Shown here one piece after another: positions 1 through 5,025 of a stretch of 8,615 nucleotides of DNA. The stretch is from Fluviibacter sp048859965 (GTDB lineage: Bacteria > Pseudomonadota > Gammaproteobacteria > Burkholderiales > Rhodocyclaceae), in contig JBLIZO010000072.1 of NCBI GenBank assembly GCA_048859965.1, forward strand, positions 1-8,615, read 5' to 3'. The position numbers and the translations under genes were made by a program. The notes below the pieces were generated by a model, which was given only the letters and a program-made list of their open reading frames with translations, was not told where the DNA came from and searched no databases. Each line of letters starts with the position of its first letter. Within the stretch, counting starts at the first letter, position 1.

Positions 1-469
1 GTGGGCCCAGCGCCGCGTCGATGGCGGCGATTTGTTCGAGGGTGAGTTCGCGCGCCAGCACGATTTGCGAAAGGCCGCAGTCCTGCATGAAGCGGGCTTT
101 CTCAGGCGTGCGGATGTCCGTTTGGGTGCTGGCATGTAGCTGGATGGGCGGTAAATCGATTTCCAGTAGCCCCATGTCCTGAATGATCAGTGCATCAACA
201 CCGGCATCGTAGAGTTGCCAGGCCAGCTTGCGGGCCGGTTCCAGTTCGTCATCGCGCAGAATGGTGTTGAGTGTGACGAAGATGCGGCTATTAAAGCGGT
301 GTGCATATTTGGCGAGACGGGCGATATCCTGAACCGTATTATCAGCCGCAGCACGGGCACCAAATGAAGGGCCGCCAATGTAGACGGCATCGGCGCCATG
401 ATTGATCGCTTCGATACCAATATCGGCGTCGCGGGCGGGTGCAAGAAGTTCTAGATGATGGGGCAACAT
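1..469 (-). CDS. rlhA: 23S rRNA 5-hydroxycytidine synthase RlhA, U32 family (N-terminal part)
   Basis: The reverse strand from 469 reads 156 codons without a stop and runs off the left edge, so only the N-terminus is present. The protein begins MLPHHLELLAPARDADIG and continues with GADAVYIGGPSFGAR, FVTLNTILRDDELEPA, LIIQDMGLLEIDLPP, LHASTQTDIRT and QIVLARELTL. These stretches match, from memory, the start of E. coli RlhA (YdcP). That U32-family protein is needed to make 5-hydroxycytidine at position 2501 of 23S rRNA; some relatives are annotated as collagenase-like peptidases. The shorter U32 proteins (TrhP/YegQ, UbiU/V) look less alike here. The ATG at 469 is favoured because an in-frame stop lies about a dozen codons upstream with no ATG, GTG or TTG between. 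No Shine-Dalgarno is visible before it. The gene is divergent from the thioredoxin-like gene at 518. Confidence 0.9.
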   Translation of the reverse strand, partial: MLPHHLELLAPARDADIGIEAINHGADAVYIGGPSFGARAAADNTVQDIARLAKYAHRFNSRIFVTLNTILRDDELEPARKLAWQLYDAGVDALIIQDMGLLEIDLPPIQLHASTQTDIRTPEKARFMQDCGLSQIVLARELTLEQIAAIDAALGP

Positions 470-517
470 GGGCGCTATGATAATGGCTCTTTACGGTCGA
501 TAGTTCAGGAGAATGCC
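470..517. promoter_or_regulatory. Short divergent intergenic region between rlhA and the thioredoxin-like gene
   Basis: Only 48 bp separate two divergent start codons, so promoters for one or both genes must overlap the neighbouring coding sequence. On the minus strand a -10-like TATCAT (477-482) ends 7 nt before the rlhA ATG, and no good -35 hexamer lies at the usual distance. On the plus strand TATGAT (476-481) is an equally weak candidate. The AGGAGA at 507-512 is the Shine-Dalgarno of the thioredoxin-like gene, 5 nt before its ATG. No operator-like palindrome is obvious. Confidence 0.35.
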
Positions 518-841
518 ATGAGTTCCGTGCCTGCAGTGCCCTTTGCTGTGCCCGAACCATCCCGTGAGGAGGTTGATGCCTTGCGTGGTGCTGTGTTGCT
601 GGAGTTTGGCATCAACGAGTGTCCGCATTGTCAGGCGGCGCAGCCTTTCATTGCCGATGCGCTTAAACGGCATCCGGAAGTGAAGCATTTGCGTATTGAG
701 GACGGGCGGGGTAGGCGTCTCGGACGCACTTTTGCAGTGAAACTCTGGCCGGCACTGATCCTAATGAAGGATGGGCAGGAAATTGCCCGAGTATTGCGGC
801 CAACAACGCAAGCTGAGTTGGACGCCGTTTTTAGCGGATAA
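518..841 (+). CDS. Thioredoxin-family protein with CPHC active site
   Basis: A 107-residue protein with the two hallmarks of a thioredoxin fold: a CPHC redox motif at Cys35-Cys38 (NECPHCQAAQPF) after a beta-strand (VLLEFGI), and a cis-proline context at Pro78 (KLWPALILMKDGQEIAR). It has no signal peptide or membrane segment, so a cytosolic thiol-disulfide role is inferred. CPHC rather than the CGPC of classical thioredoxins points to a separate subfamily of unknown partner. The open frame extends upstream to an ATG at 455, but that would run into the rlhA start region. The ATG at 518 has a strong AGGAGA at 507-512 and gives a normal thioredoxin length. Its last 11 bp overlap the end of the convergent hydrolase gene. 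No intrinsic terminator follows. Confidence 0.85.
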   Translation: MSSVPAVPFAVPEPSREEVDALRGAVLLEFGINECPHCQAAQPFIADALKRHPEVKHLRIEDGRGRRLGRTFAVKLWPALILMKDGQEIARVLRPTTQAELDAVFSG

Positions 842-1373
842 AGTCTTTAAGTACGCTGCGGAAGGCCGGGGTGTCAGCCTTTCCTAGCCATTCAAATGCC
901 ACCATTTCACGCGAGACGATTTGAGCGCCTTGCTGGCGCATGCGTTCTAGTGCAAGTGCTTTGTCTCTGGCCTGGCGGGAGCCGACGCCTTCTTCCACCA
1001 CGGCCACGTCCCGGCCGGCGGCCAGTAAGTCCAGTACGGTTTGTTGTACGCAGACATGCGATTCTGTGCCGCAAATCACCCATTGTTTACGCTGCGCAGC
1101 GGGGTGATCGAGGAGATTGCCCTCGGCCACCGCAGAGAAGTGAATTTTTTCAAGCATCTCTTCGGGCTGGATCAGCTGGGCAATCGCGGGCGCCGTAGTG
1201 CCCAGCCCCTGCGGGTATTGTTCGGTGAGAAGCACGGGAACGGCCAGCCGACGGGCGACCCCGATCAACCAGGCACTATGTTCGATCACGTTTTGCCCGC
1301 CATCTATGGCGGGTAACAGACGTTCCTGCAGATCAATGATCAGCAGCACGGAACGGGCGGCATCCAGTTTCAT
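831..1373 (-). CDS. Isochorismatase-family cysteine hydrolase
   Basis: A 180-residue protein of the isochorismatase-like superfamily. The likely catalytic triad is Asp14 (LLIIDLQERL), Lys76 (LEKIHFSA) and Cys108 (ICGTESHVCVQQT). The TEQYPQGLG stretch at 50-58 and the C-terminal REMVAFEWL are typical of the YcaC-like branch, whose substrates are mostly unknown. True isochorismatases are longer or fused to carrier domains, so the family is firm and the reaction is not. The frame could start at 1439, but the ATG at 1373 is preferred: it has a GAGAGGA Shine-Dalgarno at 1382-1388 with 8 nt spacing, and it begins directly with the core fold (MKLDAARSVLLIID). There is no signal peptide, so it should be cytosolic. 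It converges on the thioredoxin-like gene with an 11-bp overlap and diverges from the leuA leader. Confidence 0.87.
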   Translation of the reverse strand: MKLDAARSVLLIIDLQERLLPAIDGGQNVIEHSAWLIGVARRLAVPVLLTEQYPQGLGTTAPAIAQLIQPEEMLEKIHFSAVAEGNLLDHPAAQRKQWVICGTESHVCVQQTVLDLLAAGRDVAVVEEGVGSRQARDKALALERMRQQGAQIVSREMVAFEWLGKADTPAFRSVLKDFIR

Positions 1374-1439
1374 GATCTTATTCCTCTCAGCCGGGTCATG
1401 CAGCCAGACCGAAGCTATTGAAGTGATAGGTAAAAACAA

Positions 1440-1468
1440 TTGCCAGCGAGGCCTCTAAGGCTTATATT
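1440..1468 (+). promoter_or_regulatory. Predicted sigma70-type promoter of the leuA leader
   Basis: TTGCCA (1440-1445) matches the -35 consensus at five of six positions. It is followed after exactly 17 bp by TATATT (1463-1468), which also matches five of six, in a locally AT-rich stretch. Transcription would begin near 1474-1476, just upstream of the ATG at 1478. This is the best promoter in the window and lies about 230 bp before leuA, implying a long 5' leader. A second, weaker pair (TTACAA 1470-1475, TATAAC 1492-1497) lies just downstream. Confidence 0.6.
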
Positions 1469-1477
1469 ATTACAACT

Positions 1478-1597
1478 ATGTCTGCAATGTTTATAACGTT
1501 TCTTGCTCAGAAGGCCATCTCGGGTGGTCGGGCGACGTATTGGCTGCACCTGCTACTGGGTGCACGTCCGCTGCTGCGCGTGGCGCGCACATATTAA
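1478..1597 (+). CDS. Candidate leucine-rich leader peptide upstream of leuA (39 codons)
   Basis: An ATG-to-TAA frame of 39 sense codons lies between the predicted promoter and leuA, on the same strand. The peptide has seven leucines, six in its second half: Leu23, Leu25-27 and Leu32-33 (WLHLLLGARPLLRV). Leu26 uses CTA, seldom used in the neighbouring genes. Clustered regulatory codons ahead of a biosynthetic gene are the hallmark of attenuation leader peptides, such as enterobacterial leuL. The Leu codons lie within two possible hairpins (1545-1564 and 1575-1589), so a stalled ribosome would change the RNA fold. No Shine-Dalgarno precedes the ATG, and the predicted transcript starts only a few nucleotides earlier, so translation may be leaderless. 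An internal ATG at 1487 is an alternative start. It could be a chance frame; conservation decides. Confidence 0.5.
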   Translation: MSAMFITFLAQKAISGGRATYWLHLLLGARPLLRVARTY

Positions 1598-1690
1598 ACA
1601 CCCCACATTGCTAAAGACTTTTCCGGTGATTGTTGCTTAAGTTGCCGGATCCCCAGATTGAATTCAGGTTGGGTCATGAATGACCCGGCC
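1545..1690 (+). promoter_or_regulatory. Structured 5' leader of leuA (candidate attenuator or translational switch)
   Basis: Several inverted repeats can form in the RNA. TGCACC (1545-1550) pairs with GGTGCA (1559-1564). TGCGCG (1575-1580) pairs with CGCGCA (1584-1589). A nine-pair stem with G-U wobbles spans 1623-1648. A ten-pair stem with two G-U wobbles spans 1667-1690 (arms GGTTGGGTCA and TGACCCGGCC, loop TGAA) and ends four nucleotides before the leuA Shine-Dalgarno AGGAG (1694-1698). None is followed by a run of T, so a classical intrinsic terminator is not visible. Control could act by blocking or freeing the ribosome site, or through Rho. TCAGG (1664-1668) can also pair with CCTGA (1699-1703), enclosing the Shine-Dalgarno. 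These pairings were found by eye, without energy calculation. Confidence 0.4.
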
Positions 1691-1704
1691 CTCAGGAGCC
1701 TGAC

Positions 1705-3249
1705 ATGAAAAAAGACCAATTGATCATTTTTGATACCACGTTGCGTGATGGCGAACAAAGCCCTGGCGCGTCGATGACCAAGGATGAAAAGATCCGTGTC
1801 GCACGCCAACTGGAGCGTATGCGTGTGGACGTGATCGAAGCCGGTTTTGCAGCCGCGTCACCCGGTGACTTTGATTCGATTAACTCGATCGCCCAGGTCA
1901 TTCGTGAATCGACGATCTGTTCGTTGGCCCGTGCCAATGAAAACGACATCCGTCGTGCGGGTGAAGCGATTGCTCCGGCCCCGCGTAAACGTGTGCACAC
2001 CTTTATTGCCACCAGCCCGATTCATATGGAGAAGAAGCTCCGTATGACCCCGGATCAGGTGGTTGAGCAAGCAGTTAAAGCGATTGGCTGGGCACGTGAA
2101 TACACCGATGACGTGGAGTTTTCGGCAGAAGATGCCGGCCGCTCGGATATTGATTTCCTTTGCCGTGTGTTCGAAGCCGTGATCAAGGCCGGTGCCACCA
2201 CGCTGAATGTGCCGGATACGGTGGGTTATAACGTACCGGGTCAGTATGCCGAAACCATTCGTCAACTGATTGAGCGCGTACCGGGTTCGGACAAAGTCGT
2301 CTGGTCGGTGCATTGCCATAACGACCTCGGCTTGGCTGTGGCCAACTCGTTGGCCGCAGTGATGGCGGGTGCCCGTCAGGTGGAATGTACGGTCAATGGC
2401 CTTGGCGAGCGTGCCGGTAATGCCTCGCTGGAAGAGGTTGTGATGGCGGTGCGTACGCGTGCCGACATCTTCCCGGTAGAAACACGGATTGATGCCACGC
2501 AAATCGTGCCGGCTTCGAAGCTCATTTCGCAGATCACCGGTTATCCGGTACAGCCGAACAAGGCCATCGTCGGCGCCAATGCCTTTGCCCATGAGTCCGG
2601 TATTCACCAGGATGGCGTACTCAAGCATCGTGAAACCTACGAAATCATGCGTGCCGAAGATGTCGGCTGGTCGCAGAACAAGCTCGTGCTGGGTAAGCAT
2701 TCGGGCCGCAATGCGTTCAAGTCCCGTCTGGCTGAATTGGGCGTGGTGCTGGAGAGTGAAGAGGCCTTGAATTCGGCTTTCGCCCGATTCAAGGAATTGG
2801 CCGACAAGAAACATGAGATCTTTGATGAAGATCTTCAGGCCTTGTTGTCTGATGAAGCGGTCACGCCGGAAACCGAGCACTACAAACTGACTTACTCGCA
2901 AGTGACATCGGAAACCGGAGAAACCCCGGTCGCCCGTTTGACCTTGTCGGTCGGTGGTGAAGAGAAGAAGGCCGAATCCACGGGTTCGGGTCCGGTCGAT
3001 GCCACGTTCAAGGCCATTGAGTCAGTCCTGAATAGCGGCAGTGAACTGCTCCTTTATTCGGTGAATAACATCACATCGGGCACCGATGCGCAGGGCGATG
3101 TCACGGTACGCCTGTCCAAGGGTGGTCGTGTGGTGAATGGCAGTGGTGCCGATACCGATATCGTCATCGCTTCGGTGAAGGCCTACCTCAACGCTTTGAA
3201 CCGCCTGCATAACGAACCGGCCAAACTGAACCCGCAAGAAGGCGTGTGA
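1705..3249 (+). CDS. leuA: 2-isopropylmalate synthase
   Basis: LeuA condenses acetyl-CoA with 2-oxoisovalerate to 2-isopropylmalate, the committed step of leucine synthesis, in the cytosol. The 514 residues fit the bacterial LeuA length. The N-terminal TIM barrel of the HMGL-like family opens with IIFDTTLRDGEQSPGASM, giving catalytic Arg14 and metal-binding Asp15. His203 and His205 (VHCHNDLG) and Asn239 (GERAGNAS) complete the divalent-metal site, each one residue beyond its E. coli counterpart. ESGIHQDG and LGKHSGRNAFKSRL mark the linker region. The last 120 or so residues form the LeuA dimerisation domain (VGGEEKKAESTGSGPVDATF), the usual site of leucine feedback inhibition. The start has AGGAG at 1694-1698, six nucleotides upstream. 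leuA is followed after 17 bp by aroG, and preceded by the candidate leucine leader. No ilv genes are adjacent. Confidence 0.97.
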   Translation: MKKDQLIIFDTTLRDGEQSPGASMTKDEKIRVARQLERMRVDVIEAGFAAASPGDFDSINSIAQVIRESTICSLARANENDIRRAGEAIAPAPRKRVHTFIATSPIHMEKKLRMTPDQVVEQAVKAIGWAREYTDDVEFSAEDAGRSDIDFLCRVFEAVIKAGATTLNVPDTVGYNVPGQYAETIRQLIERVPGSDKVVWSVHCHNDLGLAVANSLAAVMAGARQVECTVNGLGERAGNASLEEVVMAVRTRADIFPVETRIDATQIVPASKLISQITGYPVQPNKAIVGANAFAHESGIHQDGVLKHRETYEIMRAEDVGWSQNKLVLGKHSGRNAFKSRLAELGVVLESEEALNSAFARFKELADKKHEIFDEDLQALLSDEAVTPETEHYKLTYSQVTSETGETPVARLTLSVGGEEKKAESTGSGPVDATFKAIESVLNSGSELLLYSVNNITSGTDAQGDVTVRLSKGGRVVNGSGADTDIVIASVKAYLNALNRLHNEPAKLNPQEGV

Positions 3250-3266
3250 GTCCCGAAGGAAAGATC

Positions 3267-4361
3267 ATGGTTGAAACCGTTACAACTCATAACAGCCCAT
3301 CGACGACCGATGATGTACGTATTGCAGCAATCAGCGAGCTGGCGCCGCCAGCGACCGTGCTCAATGCGTTTCCGGTCGGTGCCGCCGTAGCCCAACGCGT
3401 CACAGCAGCACGTCAGGGTATTCATCGTGTGCTGCATGGTGCCGATGATCGTCTGGTTGTGGTGATCGGGCCTTGCTCGATTCACGATCCGGAAATGGCG
3501 CTGGATTACGCACGCCGTCTGGCCGTTGAAGCTGAGCGTCTGTCGGATGACCTGTTGATTGTGATGCGTGTCTATTTTGAAAAACCACGCACTACCGTCG
3601 GTTGGAAGGGGCTCATCAACGACCCGCACCTGGACAACAGCTTCGATATCAACGAAGGCCTACGCCGTGCCCGCAAGCTGCTGCTGGATGTCAACACCAT
3701 CGGCCTGCCATGTGCTACCGAGTTTCTGGACATGATTACGCCGCAGTATGTGGGCGATCTGATCAGCTGGGGCGCTATTGGTGCGCGTACGACAGAATCG
3801 CAGGTGCACCGCGAGCTGGCCTCAGGTCTGTCGTGTCCGGTGGGCTTCAAGAACGGCACTGATGGCAATGTGCGTATTGCACTGGATGCCATCCGCTCGG
3901 CGCAGTCGCCGCATCACTTTCTGTCGGTCACCAAGTCGGGCCATGCGGCCATTGTGCAGACGCTCGGCAATGAAGATTGCCACGTGATTCTGCGTGGCGG
4001 TAAAGAACCGAATTACGATACGGCGAGTGTCGATGCCGCTTGTACCGATATGGCCAAAGCGGGCATTCCTGCGCGCGTGATGATCGACTTCTCGCATGGT
4101 AATAGCCGCAAGGAATACCAACGCCAGATGGACGTGGCGACAGATGTCGCGGGCCAACTCGCAGCCGGTGAGGAACGCATTATGGGGGTGATGGTGGAAT
4201 CGCACATCAATGCGGGCCGTCAGGATCTGGTGCCCGGTAAGCCGCTGGATTACGGTGTGAGCATTACCGATGCGTGTATTAACTGGGAAGACAGCGTTAA
4301 ATTGCTCGACCAGTTGGCAGAAGGTGTCCGTCAGCGTCGTCTGGCGGTGACGGACAAATAA
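3267..4361 (+). CDS. aroG: 3-deoxy-7-phosphoheptulonate synthase (DAHP synthase, class I, AroG type)
   Basis: The enzyme joins phosphoenolpyruvate and erythrose 4-phosphate to DAHP, the first step of the shikimate pathway. The 364-residue protein aligns with E. coli AroG at a constant offset of nine residues. The metal ligands are all present: Cys70 (VIGPCSIHDP), His277 (DFSHGNS), Glu311 (MVESH) and Asp335 (SITDAC). KPRTTVGWKGLINDP and GARTTESQVHRELASG are further class I-alpha signatures. Asp15-Asp16 and the following RIAAISEL match the N-terminal segment that forms the phenylalanine site in AroG, so feedback by an aromatic amino acid is likely; the exact effector is inferred. A GTG at 3246 overlaps the leuA stop as GTGA, but its possible Shine-Dalgarno is only three nucleotides away. 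The ATG at 3267 has AAGGA at 3256-3260 and is preferred. The gene shares a transcript with leuA. Confidence 0.95.
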   Translation: MVETVTTHNSPSTTDDVRIAAISELAPPATVLNAFPVGAAVAQRVTAARQGIHRVLHGADDRLVVVIGPCSIHDPEMALDYARRLAVEAERLSDDLLIVMRVYFEKPRTTVGWKGLINDPHLDNSFDINEGLRRARKLLLDVNTIGLPCATEFLDMITPQYVGDLISWGAIGARTTESQVHRELASGLSCPVGFKNGTDGNVRIALDAIRSAQSPHHFLSVTKSGHAAIVQTLGNEDCHVILRGGKEPNYDTASVDAACTDMAKAGIPARVMIDFSHGNSRKEYQRQMDVATDVAGQLAAGEERIMGVMVESHINAGRQDLVPGKPLDYGVSITDACINWEDSVKLLDQLAEGVRQRRLAVTDK

Positions 4362-4381
4362 GCTCGGCCGTTTAAAAAGCC

Positions 4382-4417
4382 AAAGCCCGATCATGCGTGA
4401 TGCTGATCGGGCTTTTT
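4382..4417 (+). terminator. Strong intrinsic terminator of leuA-aroG, possibly bidirectional
   Basis: A perfect 12-bp inverted repeat has arms AAAGCCCGATCA (4382-4393) and TGATCGGGCTTT (4404-4415), with a 10-nt loop. A T-run (4413-4417) overlaps the end of the right arm. It begins 20 bp after the aroG stop. The convergent adenosyltransferase gene ends at 4452, so its transcript also crosses the hairpin. On that strand the stem is followed by GGCTTTTTA, a less perfect U-tract, so termination in both directions is plausible. Confidence 0.9.
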
Positions 4418-4451
4418 ACGTCTGCTGCGTATAGAGAATCTGGATCGGGTG

Positions 4452-5012
4452 TTAACGACCGCGCGTGTTCTGCCAGAGTACATCGCCATTACCACCGGCG
4501 AGATTGAGCGTACGCCCGATGACGAACAGCAGATCTGATAGGCGGTTCAGGTACTGGCGGGCGTGATCGGACACCGCTTCGTTATGGCCCAGGTGCACGA
4601 TCGAGCGCTCGGCGCGGCGACAGATCGTTCTCGCCAGGTGTGCGAGTGCTGCCGGGCGGGTACCACCGGGGAGGATGAATTCCTTGAGGGGCGTGAGTTG
4701 TTCGTTGTAGTGTTCGGCCCAGGCCTCAAGCTGCGTAATATGCGCTTCAGTGATGCTCTTGTAACCAGGGATGCAGACCTCGCCGCCGAGATCGAACAGA
4801 TGGTTCTGCACCGTCAGCAGGGTGTCGCGTATGTTGGCGCATGTTGCTGGAAGCGGTTCGGCCAGCAGTACACCAATCGCCGAGTTCAACTCATCGATTT
4901 CGCCCAGTGTATCGATGCGCGGGCTGTCCTTGCCCACGCGCGAGCCATCACCCAGGCCGGTGGTACCACCGTCGCCTGTACGTGTGACGATCTTGCTCAG
5001 TCGGTTACCCAT
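4452..5012 (-). CDS. pduO: Cob(I)alamin adenosyltransferase, PduO type
   Basis: The enzyme transfers the adenosyl group of ATP to cob(I)alamin, making coenzyme B12 in the cytosol, usually as a trimer. The 186 residues contain the whole family signature. The N-terminal ATP-binding segment is at 10-32 (TRTGDGGTTGLGDG, then Arg25, Lys28 and Arg32). DTLGEIDELNSAIG is at 34-47 and FILPGGT at 112-118. RTICRRAER (128-136) is the arginine-rich motif that in human MMAB carries disease mutations, and YLNRLSDLLFVIGR is at 154-167. The symbol marks the PduO-type fold; many genomes call such genes cobO, which strictly is an unrelated family, so the pathway name is uncertain. No other cobalamin or propanediol genes are in view. 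The gene lies ten bp downstream of rhlE, and its AAGGAG (5019-5024) contains the end of the rhlE stop codon. Confidence 0.94.
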   Translation of the reverse strand: MGNRLSKIVTRTGDGGTTGLGDGSRVGKDSPRIDTLGEIDELNSAIGVLLAEPLPATCANIRDTLLTVQNHLFDLGGEVCIPGYKSITEAHITQLEAWAEHYNEQLTPLKEFILPGGTRPAALAHLARTICRRAERSIVHLGHNEAVSDHARQYLNRLSDLLFVIGRTLNLAGGNGDVLWQNTRGR

Positions 5013-5018
5013 GGTGTT

Positions 5019-5025
5019 CTCCTTA
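5019..5025 (-). promoter_or_regulatory. Shine-Dalgarno of the adenosyltransferase gene fused to the rhlE stop codon
   Basis: On the minus strand the bases read TAAGGAG. TAA (5025-5023) ends rhlE, and AAGGAG (5024-5019) is the near-perfect ribosome site for the ATG at 5012, six nucleotides away. A ribosome finishing rhlE would therefore sit on the next gene's loading site, which argues for one transcript and possible coupling of translation. Confidence 0.75.

Noticed and set aside
455..517. A 21-residue N-terminal extension of the thioredoxin-like protein from the ATG at 455
   Set aside because: No good ribosome site precedes 455, it overlaps the rlhA start, and the ATG at 518 has AGGAGA at ideal spacing.
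860..884. Inverted repeat AAGGC/GCCTT as a terminator for the thioredoxin-like gene
   Set aside because: Five pairs with a ten-base loop and no T-run, inside the coding sequence of the hydrolase gene.
1858..2901. A 347-codon open frame on the minus strand inside leuA
   Set aside because: It lies fully antisense to an unmistakable leuA, has no recognisable motif and an odd His/Arg-rich composition. It is a by-product of leuA codon bias.
3246..3266. GTG start of aroG overlapping the leuA stop as GTGA
   Set aside because: The overlap is attractive for coupling, but the AAGG before it is only three nt away, while the ATG at 3267 has AAGGA at six nt and matches AroG length.
3822..4394. A 190-codon minus-strand frame antisense to aroG
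   Set aside because: It covers conserved aroG coding sequence and runs into the terminator, with no domain recognised.
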